In this document: one piece after another, positions 27,077-35,279 of the stretch
How positions within the stretch are numbered: the stretch's first letter is position 1
Layout of the letters: every line of letters begins with the position of its first letter
Assembly: GCA_005938025.2 (NCBI GenBank)
Contig: VCCI02000001.1
Span: forward strand, 992,001-1,056,000
DNA length: 64,000 nt
Reading direction: 5' to 3'
DNA from: Inquilinus sp. KBS0705
GTDB taxonomy: Bacteria; Bacteroidota; Bacteroidia; Sphingobacteriales; Sphingobacteriaceae
Notes under the pieces: generated by a model
What the model saw: the letters and a program-made list of their open reading frames with translations, nothing else
Databases searched by the model: none
What the model was told of the DNA's origin: nothing
Position numbers and translations under genes: made by a program

Positions 27077-27975
27077 AAATACAAGTCGTTGGCAACACGG
27101 TAGGTATTACAATGTGCCTCTACAATATCTTTAATGTTTGGCGAATATCCGCCGCCCATACTAACCTGTACAGGTATGTTGTTTTTACGGCATTGTTCAA
27201 ATACAAACTGGTCGCGCTGTTTGCAGGCTTCTTTTGATAACGAAAGTTTGCCCAGTTTGTCTGATGCTAATACATCCACCCCAGCCAGATAAAATATAAA
27301 ATTGGGTTGTAGCCGGTCTATTAATTGCGGCAAGGTATCGGTCAAAATCTGTAAATAAGCATCATCTGCAATCCCGTCATCCAGTGGGATATCCAGATCA
27401 GAGTGCTCTTTTCTAAACGGAAAGTTTTTGTCGCCATGCATCGAAAAAGTGAACACCCGGTTTTCTTTTTCAAATATTTGCGCTGTGCCATTACCCTGGT
27501 GCACATCTAAATCGATAATTAAGATAGATGATGCTAAATTCTTACTTAACAAATAATTAGCGGCTATAGCCTGGTCATTCAACAGGCAAAAACCTTCGCC
27601 CCAATTACTACCGGCATGGTGTGTGCCGCCGGCCACATTAAAGGCCACGCCATGTTCAAATGCAAAATGGCATCCGTCAATAGTGCCCCTGGCAATGCGT
27701 ATCTCGCGCTCAACCAATTGTGCCGATAATGGAAAGCCTATGCGCCGCGCTTCCTTTGCAGGCAAGGTAAGATCTCGTAACCGCTCCCAGTAGGCTTTAT
27801 CATGTGTAAGCAAAATGGTTGCCTCATCCAGTGGCTGCGGCGAGAATAAATTGTCGGCAGTAATTACTCCTTCGTGCAACAGTTGTTCGGGTATCAGTTC
27901 GTACTTCAGCATCGGGAAACGATGACCTTCAGGTAGCGGGTGGGCGTATATGGGGTTGTAAGCTATTTTAAGCAT
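27073..27975 (-). CDS. Histone-deacetylase family protein (class II / acetylpolyamine amidohydrolase type)
   Basis: 300 residues. Zinc amidohydrolase of the arginase/deacetylase fold. Zinc ligands D157 and H159 (IIDLDVHQGNGTA) and the Asp of YLAGVDVLASDKLG; the charge-relay histidines are H119-H120 (GGTHHAGSNWGEGFC); the transition-state tyrosine is in MGGGYSPN. In bacteria such enzymes deacetylate small molecules or proteins, for example acetyl-polyamines; the substrate here is not clear. Last gene of a minus-strand series, 10 bp after bestrophin. Confidence 0.87.
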   Translation of the reverse strand: MLKIAYNPIYAHPLPEGHRFPMLKYELIPEQLLHEGVITADNLFSPQPLDEATILLTHDKAYWERLRDLTLPAKEARRIGFPLSAQLVEREIRIARGTIDGCHFAFEHGVAFNVAGGTHHAGSNWGEGFCLLNDQAIAANYLLSKNLASSILIIDLDVHQGNGTAQIFEKENRVFTFSMHGDKNFPFRKEHSDLDIPLDDGIADDAYLQILTDTLPQLIDRLQPNFIFYLAGVDVLASDKLGKLSLSKEACKQRDQFVFEQCRKNNIPVQVSMGGGYSPNIKDIVEAHCNTYRVANDLYF

Positions 27976-27984
27976 ACATTGTTA

Positions 27985-28839
27985 TTATGAAAATATTTCG
28001 CCAATGTGTTTGTCTATATTGTTACATATCTCATCAAGCGGCAGGTCGTTAGCATCAACGCCAAAAGGGTTTTCTATTTCCTCTGCCAGCAATTCTATAC
28101 TGGCAAATACAAAAAGGATGAAGCCAATAATAGGGATGATAAAATATTTCAGATCAAACGCCCAGGCAAAAGGCAGGGTGATAATGTAGGTAAAGATGAA
28201 CTTTTTAATAAATACGCTATACGAATACGGTATAGGTGTTTTTTTGATACGCTCGCAGGCACCGCATATATCTGTAAACGAAGTCATTTCGGCGGTAATG
28301 CTCATTAATTGCTCCGGGTTTATCTGCCCCTGTTTATTTAAGCGGTAAATGTTTTTAATAAGACCCGATGCCACCTGGTTAGGAACATGGCGGCTGGTAT
28401 CAATAGTTATAAATGCTTGTGTTTCGGGTACATACATTTCGCGCAGATGATTCCGCAGCACCCGGGCATAAAGCGGAATGGTGTAATTGAAATAAGCCTG
28501 CTCTTCTGTGTTTATTAAATGCTTTAACTTAATGGCCAGGTTGCGGCTATTATTTACAAGGCTCCCCCATAATTTGCGGCCCTCCCACCAGCGGTCGTAC
28601 GCCGAGTTGATGCGGAACGCCAGCAACAGCGAGAACACAAAACCAATGGTTTGGTGCACATAAATTACCTTTCGCAATAAACTGGTTTCGGGTATTTTCC
28701 AAAAATCAATTATCAAAAATGTAACCACACCTGCATATAAACTCACCGTTAGCATCAGCGGCAGCAATTCGCGCAGCGTATCGGCCTTATTAAATTTGAA
28801 TATAAGCGAGAACCACTCCTTGGGGTTATAGTATATCAT
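27985..28839 (-). CDS. Bestrophin family ion channel (UPF0187)
   Basis: 284 residues, four hydrophobic segments. Bacterial bestrophin homologue: YNPKEWFSLIFKFNKADT at the N-terminus, GFVFSLLLAFRINSAYDRWWEGRKLWGSLVNNSRNL (family signature R-x-N-x-A-Y-x-R-W-W-E-x-R) and FVFASIELLAEEIENPFGVDANDLPLDEIC near the end, the conserved E-x-x-A-x-E-I-E-x-P-F-G. Forms a pentameric cation or anion channel in the inner membrane. 6 bp after kynureninase, 10 bp before the HDAC-like gene. Confidence 0.92.
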   Translation of the reverse strand: MIYYNPKEWFSLIFKFNKADTLRELLPLMLTVSLYAGVVTFLIIDFWKIPETSLLRKVIYVHQTIGFVFSLLLAFRINSAYDRWWEGRKLWGSLVNNSRNLAIKLKHLINTEEQAYFNYTIPLYARVLRNHLREMYVPETQAFITIDTSRHVPNQVASGLIKNIYRLNKQGQINPEQLMSITAEMTSFTDICGACERIKKTPIPYSYSVFIKKFIFTYIITLPFAWAFDLKYFIIPIIGFILFVFASIELLAEEIENPFGVDANDLPLDEICNNIDKHIGEIFS

Positions 28840-28845
28840 CTGGTA

Positions 28846-30132
28846 TTAGTTAAGGGCTGTAATGGCTTTAAAAAGGCATTCCGCAGCTTTAAATACATCG
28901 GTATATGAATTATATAACGGCACGGGGCTAAGGCGAATTACATCGGGTTCGCGCCAGTCGCCAATTACGCCGTTGCTGGCCAGGTAATCAAAAATATCCC
29001 TGGCGTTCTTTTTACACACCACAGATAGTTGGCACCCGCGTTCTTTCGCGTTAACGGGTGTAATAATACTTAGCATATGTTTACCATGCCGGGCATTAAT
29101 GTCATTAATCAGGTATTCCAGGTAACCGGTTAAATTTTCACTTTTAATCCTAAGGGGGTGTAAGCCGCCGGCTTGTTCAAATACATCTAAAGCTGCCTTG
29201 TGCAAAGCCATCAGCATTATGGGTGCGGTGCTCACATTCCATCCTTCGGCACCAACTTCGGGTTCAAAGCCTGGAGCCATTAAAAAGCGTTTGCTATGTT
29301 CATAGCCCCACCAGCCTGCAAAGCGGTTTAATGTAGTATCGGTGAAGTGCTTTTGGTGTACAAATACGCCGCTTATCCCTCCCGGACCCGAATTCATGTA
29401 CTTGTACGAGCACCAGCAGGCAAAATCGGCTTGCCAGTCGTGCAGCTTAACTTCAACATTTCCCGCCGCGTGGGCCAGGTCGAAGCCTACATAGGCACCA
29501 GCCGCATGTCCGGCCTTTGCAATAGCTTCCAGGTCGAAGTATTGCCCTGTGTAATAATTAATGCCGCTGAACATCACCAGGGCCAATTCATCTGCATGTT
29601 CGGCTATCTTTTGTATGATGTCTTCGGTTCGTAATATAAACTCTCCCACCCGTGGCGACACCTCTATAACGGCCTGTTGCTGCGTATAGCCATGATACCT
29701 AACCTGGCTTTCAATAGCGTATTGATCTGAGGGGAAAGCACCTGCTTCCATCAATATTTTAAAACGTTTATTGGTTGGTTTATAAAAACTTACCATTAGT
29801 AAGTGAAGATTTACTGTAAGTGAATTCATTACGGTAACTTCGGTTGGTTTTGCGCCTAACAGCCTGGCCAACGGTGCTATTAATTGCTTATGATAGCTTA
29901 ACCACGGCGATTTGCCGCGGAACCATCCTTCTACCGCTTCATCTTCCCAGTTGTTTAACTGGTCTTGCAGATATTGCCTTGCTGCTTTAGGTTGCAGGCC
30001 CAGCGAATTGCCACACAGGTATATAGCTTGCTGTCCATTATATTTTGGGAATAAAAATTGATCCCTCAGATGTTTTAAGGGGTCCTGCTCATCCAGCTGA
30101 AGCGCAAATTCTAATGTGTTCTGGTAGTTCAT
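28846..30132 (-). CDS. kynU: Kynureninase
   Basis: 428 residues from the ATG at 30132 (MNYQNTLEFALQLDEQD); the longer ORF start at 30165 adds 11 residues unlike the family, so I prefer the ATG. Cleaves kynurenine or 3-hydroxykynurenine to (hydroxy)anthranilate and alanine. PLP lysine in CWCSYKYMNSGPGGISG; IYLCGNSLGLQPKAARQYL and AHAAGNVEVKLHDWQADFA are family blocks. No other kynurenine-pathway gene (tdo, kmo, haao) is seen in the window, so it could work in tryptophan breakdown or feed NAD synthesis elsewhere. Confidence 0.94.
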   Translation of the reverse strand: MNYQNTLEFALQLDEQDPLKHLRDQFLFPKYNGQQAIYLCGNSLGLQPKAARQYLQDQLNNWEDEAVEGWFRGKSPWLSYHKQLIAPLARLLGAKPTEVTVMNSLTVNLHLLMVSFYKPTNKRFKILMEAGAFPSDQYAIESQVRYHGYTQQQAVIEVSPRVGEFILRTEDIIQKIAEHADELALVMFSGINYYTGQYFDLEAIAKAGHAAGAYVGFDLAHAAGNVEVKLHDWQADFACWCSYKYMNSGPGGISGVFVHQKHFTDTTLNRFAGWWGYEHSKRFLMAPGFEPEVGAEGWNVSTAPIMLMALHKAALDVFEQAGGLHPLRIKSENLTGYLEYLINDINARHGKHMLSIITPVNAKERGCQLSVVCKKNARDIFDYLASNGVIGDWREPDVIRLSPVPLYNSYTDVFKAAECLFKAITALN

Positions 30133-30176
30133 CAGCCAATAATACAAAAAAGGCGGATGATACATCCGCCCTTGTT

Positions 30177-30674
30177 TTATAAATCTATTTTTCCGTGTTT
30201 GCCTTCGTCGTATTGTTTACCGGTTACGGCCGCTTTAAGCATGTTAAACAATACTACCATGCTACTACTGCTGCTATCCCAATATTCAACATCTGTGGGT
30301 TCAACTTTTAGCAGGGTTAGCTTTGGGTCATCCAATCCCTTCGGAAAAAACGCTTTTACAAAAGGGTTCCAAAGTTCTTTCATCTTTTCCCTGTCTTCTA
30401 CCACAGTTGCCTCGGCAACAATACTTAGGTAGGTGTGGTTATCCGAATCTGAATAGGTTAACGATACGGTGTTTTCTACCGATATTTCGCTCACTTTAGG
30501 CGAGTACTCGTCTGTAAAGAACCAAATATTACCTTGTTCATCAACATCGGCAGTGCCCATTGGCCTGCTATTGAAGCCCTTCTCGCGACTATAAGTAGTC
30601 AGCATGGCTGTTTTAACTTCCTTTATCTTATCCCTGAAATATTTTAGGCTCTCTGTTTTCGACCAATCGCTCAT
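30177..30674 (-). CDS. Pyridoxamine 5'-phosphate oxidase-like stress protein
   Basis: 165 residues, split-barrel flavin-binding fold, general stress protein 26 type. Visible blocks: LTTYSREKGFNSRPMGTADVDEQGNIWFFTDEYSPKVSEI, VSLTYSDSDNHTYLSIVAEATVVED and KELWNPFVKAFFPKGLDDPKLTLLKVEPTDVEYWD, all characteristic of the COG3871 group. It probably binds FMN or FAD; not a true PdxH. 12 bp before the longer kynU frame, 38 bp after the glycosylase gene. Confidence 0.85.
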   Translation of the reverse strand: MSDWSKTESLKYFRDKIKEVKTAMLTTYSREKGFNSRPMGTADVDEQGNIWFFTDEYSPKVSEISVENTVSLTYSDSDNHTYLSIVAEATVVEDREKMKELWNPFVKAFFPKGLDDPKLTLLKVEPTDVEYWDSSSSSMVVLFNMLKAAVTGKQYDEGKHGKIDL

Positions 30675-30711
30675 AGTGTTTACAATTTAGGTTAATTAAC
30701 CAACGATAAAA

Positions 30712-31314
30712 TCATTTGTTCGGTTTGCTCACATAAATATTTCCTTTAACATAAAAGCGGTAAGGCAGCAAGGCATCATCGCCTGCATAGGCAACACCTA
30801 TGCGGGGTCCCGCTGCTACTTCGCTGTCGTTAAAGCTTAGTCCCCTGTCTTCAACCCATATCACATCGCTTTGCAAACTAAGCGCATTTATTTTGCGCGA
30901 TATTCCCAAAGCCTTAGCCACCGAACCGGGTCCTTTTGTAATGTTTGGTTTGATAGTCTCCATATTACGGCGCATTAGCATAGTATTCAGCCCATCAGTG
31001 GGTTGTATAGCCCTAATTAAAATAGCATGGGGCTGCCCCTCAACCGATGTTACGATATTAAACATTTCGTGGATACCGTAGCATAAATATACATAAGATA
31101 TACCACCCTGCATATACATGGTTTGCGTGCGTGGTGTATTACGCCCACCGTAGGAATGTGAAGCCTTATCAATAACCCCTGCGTAGGCCTCTGTTTCAAC
31201 AATATATCCACCGGTAAGTTCACCGTCGATACAAGTGAACAGGTATTTACCTATCAGATTGCGGCTTACGGCCACCACATTGTTGTTATGGTAATAGCTT
31301 TCAGGTAGTTTCAT
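30712..31314 (-). CDS. DNA-3-methyladenine glycosylase (Mpg/AAG type)
   Basis: 200 residues, full length for the AAG family. Excises 3-methyladenine, hypoxanthine and other alkylated purines. The catalytic Glu is in IVETEAYAG; IDKASHSYGGRNTPRTQTMYMQGGISYVYLCYGIHEMFNIVT is the family core with the Tyr that intercalates into DNA; RRNMETIKPNITKGPGSVAKALGI is the conserved C-terminal half. Overlaps the upstream hydrolase gene by 4 bp (ATGA), implying coupled translation. Confidence 0.94.
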   Translation of the reverse strand: MKLPESYYHNNNVVAVSRNLIGKYLFTCIDGELTGGYIVETEAYAGVIDKASHSYGGRNTPRTQTMYMQGGISYVYLCYGIHEMFNIVTSVEGQPHAILIRAIQPTDGLNTMLMRRNMETIKPNITKGPGSVAKALGISRKINALSLQSDVIWVEDRGLSFNDSEVAAGPRIGVAYAGDDALLPYRFYVKGNIYVSKPNK

Positions 31315-31961
31315 TTGCTTAGTATGCCGGTCAACACGCGGTTTATCTCATCGGCTTTATCAAATATCATAATATGGCTGCCGCCTTTAATAACCGTGGT
31401 AGTGTTTTTAATGTTTTCGATAGGGAATACCAGATCTTTATCGCCTACAATATGGTATAAATTGGGTATCAGTACCGCATTTCGCCAGGCTAATACGGCA
31501 CCCATAGCCCATTTAATAAACACCGGCGACGATTTTTCCAGCATATCCTTAAACAGGGCCTGGTCGTCGGGTTCCATTTTACCAAACAGGGGCTTTATCA
31601 TAAACCCTAAGCGTGCAAACAGTCCTTTGGGTGTAAATTTATATATAGGCGCTTTGCGGAATACCCTAAAGTAAAAAGGCGCCTCGTTATCTGTTTTAAT
31701 GCTCGATATCAGGATTGCCTTTTCCAACGTTACCTGTTTGGCTATTTCAACGGTTAGCATTCCGCCTAAGGATACGCCAATTACCACCGATCCCGGTTGT
31801 ATATGGTATTGCTGTATAAGTTTGGTGGCGTAGCTGGTTAATGTATCATCCGGATCGGGTATTAGCCAGTTGGTAAGTACAATTTCCTCGCCGGGCAGGT
31901 TGATGTTCTTAAAAAGGCGACTATCGGCACCCAAACCGGCTATTAAATATATCTTACGCAT
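31311..31961 (-). CDS. Alpha/beta hydrolase
   Basis: 216 residues. Nucleophile elbow VVIGVSLGGMLTVEIA (G-x-S-x-G-G); the catalytic His is in IKGGSHIMIFDKADEIN; the acid Asp is likely in LYHIVGDKDLVFPI. N-terminal IYLIAGLGADSRLF is the oxyanion stretch. Substrate unknown. It overlaps the methionine sulfoxide reductase gene by 8 bp and the glycosylase gene by 4 bp, so all three are co-translated. Confidence 0.83.
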   Translation of the reverse strand: MRKIYLIAGLGADSRLFKNINLPGEEIVLTNWLIPDPDDTLTSYATKLIQQYHIQPGSVVIGVSLGGMLTVEIAKQVTLEKAILISSIKTDNEAPFYFRVFRKAPIYKFTPKGLFARLGFMIKPLFGKMEPDDQALFKDMLEKSSPVFIKWAMGAVLAWRNAVLIPNLYHIVGDKDLVFPIENIKNTTTVIKGGSHIMIFDKADEINRVLTGILSK

Positions 31962-32436
31962 TAAAGTCTATTAGTTTTACGATCTGTGCGAGGTATTGGG
32001 CATCAGTTTCGTCAAATTCGTTTAGGTCGGCGCTATCAACATCCAGCACGCCAACTACTTCGCCATTGGCATATAAGGGCAGCACAATTTCTGATCGTGA
32101 TAAGGAACTGCAGGCTATATGGCCCGGAAATTCCTCCACATCCGGTACTATCAAAGTTTCGGCATTGGCCCATGAGGTACCGCAAACACCTTTACCCTTA
32201 CCTATGCGTGTACAGGCAACCGGCCCCTGGAAAGGCCCTAATACCAATTCGCCTTGTTTCACAAGGTAAAAACCTACCCAAAACCATTTAAACTGCTCTT
32301 TTAAGGCAGCGCAAATGTTAGCCATGTTGGCCACCAGGTCGGTTTCGCCGTAAAGCAGTGCCTCTATTTGCGGGATAAGCGATTTGTACTGCTCTTCTTT
32401 ACTTGTTGATGCGATGATATGTAAGTCTTCTGCCAT
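31954..32436 (-). CDS. msrC: Free methionine-(R)-sulfoxide reductase (GAF domain)
   Basis: 160 residues, one GAF domain. Reduces free Met-R-sulfoxide using three cysteines: C in VACTRIGKG, C in GVCGTSWANAE and the catalytic C in GHIACSSLSRSEIV. The latter two motifs with FPGHIAC and GVLDVDSADLNEFDE match the fRMsr (YebR) family throughout, so this is an enzyme and not a sensory GAF. First gene of the minus-strand series; its start codon lies 4 nt behind a -7 promoter box. Confidence 0.92.
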   Translation of the reverse strand: MAEDLHIIASTSKEEQYKSLIPQIEALLYGETDLVANMANICAALKEQFKWFWVGFYLVKQGELVLGPFQGPVACTRIGKGKGVCGTSWANAETLIVPDVEEFPGHIACSSLSRSEIVLPLYANGEVVGVLDVDSADLNEFDETDAQYLAQIVKLIDFNA

Positions 32437-32440
32437 AAAG

Positions 32441-32448
32441 CAAATGTA
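32441..32448 (-). promoter_or_regulatory. -7 box of fRMsr gene, leaderless context
   Basis: On the minus strand TACATTTG (32448-32441) matches TAnnTTTG and is followed by only CTTT before the ATG at 32436. A -33 TTTG at 19-nt spacing is not evident. Confidence 0.5.
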
Positions 32449-32510
32449 ATGATGCCTTGTTGAAAGTAAAATAAGCTAAATATCATATTTAATATTTTAT
32501 TTAGCGGTAA

Positions 32511-33209
32511 ATGATCGTTAGCCTCACTATTATACGTTACCGCAAAGCATTTGTGCCATTTGCGCTGCTGGCTATGGCCTTGCACCGCCTGCCCATGTGG
32601 CTGCAGGATGGCTGTGCCTTTTGGAAGCTATTAGGCAGCGGACGTAACGGTACTTTCGATTTGCAGCCCGACTGGCAGCAATGGGGCCTAATGGCTGCCT
32701 GGGAAGACCGCGAAGCTTACGACCGCTTTGCCAAAACATCGTTTGTAAGCAAATGGTGGAAAGCTTTAGGCGCCGAGCAATGGACGGTTTTATGCCAACC
32801 GCTGCAAAGCCACGGCAAATGGGATGGCAAGGAACCCTTTGGCAATACAAACACTCCTATTGGCGATGGCCCTGTAGCGGTACTTACCCGCGCTACTATA
32901 CGCTTTACCCGTTTAAAAAACTTTTGGGCACATGTTGATGAGGTAGCTAACCTGATGACCGGCGCGCCTGGTTACATTACCTCTTTTGGTATAGGCGAAG
33001 CACCGGTTTATCGGCAGGCTACTTTTTCGATATGGGAAAGTATGGAGCAAATGAAGGCTTTTGCCTACGGGAGTAAAACTCATGCCGAAGTGATCAAAAA
33101 AACAAGAAGCGAGGACTGGTATAGCGAGGAACTTTTCGCTCGGTTTAAGATATTGGAAAGTGTAGGAACACTAAACGGAACGGATCCTTTAGCAGGGGTC
33201 ATCAAATAA
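32511..33209 (+). CDS. Spheroidene monooxygenase (CrtA)-like protein
   Basis: 232 residues. Resembles the CrtA/DUF3291-type family: RYRKAFVPFALLAMALHRLP, FWKLLGSGRNGTFDLQPDWQQWGLMAAWEDREAYDRF (heme-binding monooxygenase-like W...F), VAVLTRATIRFTRLKNFWAHVDEVANLMTGAPGYITSFGIGEAP and QATFSIWESMEQMKAFAYGSKTHAEVIKKTRSEDWYSEELFARF. CrtA oxygenates carotenoids in purple bacteria; no carotenoid gene lies near. ATG start at 32511; a small conserved gene follows 8 bp later. Confidence 0.8.
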   Translation: MIVSLTIIRYRKAFVPFALLAMALHRLPMWLQDGCAFWKLLGSGRNGTFDLQPDWQQWGLMAAWEDREAYDRFAKTSFVSKWWKALGAEQWTVLCQPLQSHGKWDGKEPFGNTNTPIGDGPVAVLTRATIRFTRLKNFWAHVDEVANLMTGAPGYITSFGIGEAPVYRQATFSIWESMEQMKAFAYGSKTHAEVIKKTRSEDWYSEELFARFKILESVGTLNGTDPLAGVIK

Positions 33210-33217
33210 AATACACC

Positions 33218-33466
33218 ATGAGAATTATTGCAGAACTACCCCACCCTGAATTTAAAATATCCATTTTAAACATGAACCAAAAGTTCATCATTAAGATAGA
33301 ACAGGGTGCCATGGAGCAAACCTACAAGATACCCGAGATGGATTTAACAGAAGGTGTAAACAGCGTTTTTGAAATACTCGACGAGGAGTTTTTAAAGACG
33401 GTTTCGGCACGTTTTAAGGCGATGCACCAGGATTTTAAAGATACCTATTTTAGGTATAACTATTAG
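33218..33466 (+). CDS. Conserved small protein, unknown
   Basis: 82 residues, cytoplasmic, no signal. Strand-rich N-terminus (MRIIAELPHPEFKISILNMN, QKFIIKIEQGAMEQTYKIPE) followed by an amphipathic C-terminal helix (FLKTVSARFKAMHQDFKDTY). Spacing of 8 bp after the CrtA-like gene and codon use like the neighbours support it as a real gene in the same transcript; a strong terminator follows. I recognise no known domain. Confidence 0.7.
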   Translation: MRIIAELPHPEFKISILNMNQKFIIKIEQGAMEQTYKIPEMDLTEGVNSVFEILDEEFLKTVSARFKAMHQDFKDTYFRYNY

Positions 33467-33521
33467 ATGATATAAATAACATAACTTATTGTAAAATAAG
33501 CAATTGTGTATTTTAATAAAA

Positions 33522-33560
33522 GGCCGCCAAATAAAATTTGGCGGCCCTTTAAGTATAAAA
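33522..33560 (+). terminator. Rho-independent terminator
   Basis: GGCCGCCAAAT (33522-33532), loop AAA, ATTTGGCGGCC (33536-33546), then a short T-run: 11-bp perfect stem, closing the CrtA-like transcript. Confidence 0.88.
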
Positions 33561-33800
33561 GGTTTAATCGCCCAAATCGGCTAAAAAAATCTGATAAACA
33601 TTAGTCTACAAATAATCTTATTAATATATTGATAATTAATAAGTTATGAAATAAATAAAAGCTGAACAGAATTTTATTTGGCGACTTAAATCACCATTTT
33701 TATAGCTAAAAAGGTCTGTTTTTGGTGTAAGCTTAACCCCTGCTTGTCGCAGACAAAATAATGATTTCCGGTCGAATAGCACCTAGCTTTTATGAAGTAA
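33561..33800. other. AT-rich intergenic region
   Basis: Between the terminator and the convergent sirtuin gene. An AT-palindromic stretch (ATTAATATATTGATAATTAA T around 33620-33640) is the only structure seen; no coding potential or RNA gene recognised. Confidence 0.5.
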
Positions 33801-34490
33801 CTATTTGCTGTTTTCCATCAATTCATCTACCAGCATGGGCACCCCTATCGTGGCGGGGTACGGCATCTCAACTATGCGGTTATTTTGTATGGTGGGTATG
33901 TTAGGGTCAATAATGTATTTGGTTACATCCCGGGGTACATAGTTCACTAACCCGGCGGCTGGGTACACGGCCAGCGATGTGCCCACTAAAATAAAAAGCT
34001 CAGCTCCTGTGCATATCCGCGCGGCGGTTTCTATCATGGGCACCGCCTCGCCAAACCATACCACATGTGCCCGCAGCTGCGAACCTAATTCGCAGGTCTC
34101 CCCCATCTTTAGTTCCCATCCATCTATAGGGTAAGTAAGGTTGGCTTTGATGCTTGATTGCGACCGGGTAATGATGCCGTGTAAATGCACCACGTTGGTT
34201 GATCCCGCCCTTTCGTGCAGGTCGTCTATATTTTGGGTGATAATGGTTACCTTATATTTCTCCTCCAGTTTAGCAAGGGCATAATGTGCCGCATTGGGGC
34301 TTGCCTCTAAAACCGATTTACGGCGGGCGTTGTAAAACTCCTGCACCAGGGCCGGGTTACGCTCCCAGGCTTCGGGTGTGGCTACTTCTTGTATGTCGTA
34401 CCCCTCCCACAGTCCGTCGCTGTCTCTAAAGGTTTTTAAGCCGCTCTCAGCGCTTATTCCGGCTCCGGTGAGTATTACTATGTTCTTCAT
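33801..34490 (-). CDS. cobB: Sir2-family NAD-dependent deacylase
   Basis: 229 residues. NAD motif GAGISAESGLKTFRD (9-23), catalytic H104 in VVHLHG, TQNIDDLHERAG and FILVGTSLAVYPAAG. FYNARRK carries the Tyr-x-x-Arg pair (Y53, R56) of class III sirtuins such as SIRT5, so desuccinylation/demalonylation is likely. Unusual: the zinc module between H104 and WFGE (residues 107-141) has only one Cys (C133) instead of four, with RSQSS where the first CxxC normally sits. Confidence 0.9.
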   Translation of the reverse strand: MKNIVILTGAGISAESGLKTFRDSDGLWEGYDIQEVATPEAWERNPALVQEFYNARRKSVLEASPNAAHYALAKLEEKYKVTIITQNIDDLHERAGSTNVVHLHGIITRSQSSIKANLTYPIDGWELKMGETCELGSQLRAHVVWFGEAVPMIETAARICTGAELFILVGTSLAVYPAAGLVNYVPRDVTKYIIDPNIPTIQNNRIVEMPYPATIGVPMLVDELMENSK

Positions 34491-34514
34491 GGTTGAGTGC
34501 GTTTAAAGTAAATA

Positions 34515-34592
34515 AGACACGAAGTATCGTGTCTCTACAAATTAAACAATTATTTATTATTCCCTCGTAGAGGCACGATACTTCGCGCCTCC
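34515..34592. repeat. REP-like inverted repeat (GTAGAGGCACGATACTTCG type)
   Basis: AGACACGAAGTATCGTGTCT CTAC (34515-34538) is mirrored by GTAGAGGCACGATACTTCGC GCCT (34567-34590): 24-bp arms with three mismatches and a 28-nt AT-rich spacer. The unit also contains an internal inner palindrome (ACACGAAGTATCGTGT). Intergenic and non-coding. Confidence 0.8.
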
Positions 34593-34626
34593 TCATGTCC
34601 ATACTGCAAATTCACAACCCATAAAA

Positions 34627-34660
34627 AAAGCGGTTTGTTATTTAACAAACCGCTTTTGCT
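34627..34660 (-). terminator. bidirectional terminator downstream of DUF6580 gene
   Basis: GCGGTTTGTT (34630-34639), loop ATTT, AACAAACCGC (34644-34653); A-run before and T-run after. It closes the btuB-DUF6580 transcript on the minus strand. Confidence 0.88.
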
Positions 34661-34676
34661 TTATATAAAACCTGCC

Positions 34677-35249
34677 TTACAGGGCAAGCTGTTTTTGGTT
34701 TTGTAAAATGGTGTATTTGCTTTTGGCCAGCTCAAAACCGCCAAAAAGCAAGGTGCCAAACAATATATCGCCCAGTACCATGTTGCGCTCAAACGGAATA
34801 GCCGCCAATAAAGATTGGCCGTAACCTGCAAATGTATGCGGATATAAGCTGCCGTATAACCATGGCAAATCCATTAGTAACCAGTGTACCAACACACCCG
34901 CTAACGATGCTATTAATACATTGCCAAAGTTTACTTTTTTAATAAAGGTACCTATCAGTACCATGATGGCAAAGCACAGGTAAACCCATTGTGTGCCGCT
35001 GTAAAAAAGCACCCACTTTGATGTGTACAGGTAATTAATAAATATATCGCTGATAAATAAGGCGGCTAAAGGCACCAGGTAAGCTTTCCATTTATCGGTA
35101 AAATAAGCGCCGCCAAAAAGTGCTATTGCCCCTACCGGTGTAAAGTTGCTTAAAAACTGAAACTTGTAGCTTACCAAACGCATGGCCACAGCAGCCAAAA
35201 TCATTAGTATAAGTACGATGTTACGGGTATTGATCTTTTGTAATGACAT
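34677..35249 (-). CDS. DUF6580 membrane protein, candidate B12-linked transporter component
   Basis: 190 residues with five to six hydrophobic segments (LVLILMILAAVAMRLVSYKF, FTPVGAIALFGGAYFTDKWK, YLVPLAALFISDIFINYLYT, VYLCFAIMVLIGTFIKKVNF, VLIASLAGVLVHWLLMDLPW). FTPVGAIALFGGAYF is the DUF6580 signature. The topology resembles S components of ECF vitamin transporters. It lies 30 bp behind btuB, under the same cobalamin riboswitch, so a role in B12 handling at the inner membrane is a reasonable inference, though not proven. Confidence 0.8.
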   Translation of the reverse strand: MSLQKINTRNIVLILMILAAVAMRLVSYKFQFLSNFTPVGAIALFGGAYFTDKWKAYLVPLAALFISDIFINYLYTSKWVLFYSGTQWVYLCFAIMVLIGTFIKKVNFGNVLIASLAGVLVHWLLMDLPWLYGSLYPHTFAGYGQSLLAAIPFERNMVLGDILFGTLLFGGFELAKSKYTILQNQKQLAL

Positions 35250-35279
35250 AATTTTTCTGTTGGGGTAAAATTACTAAAA

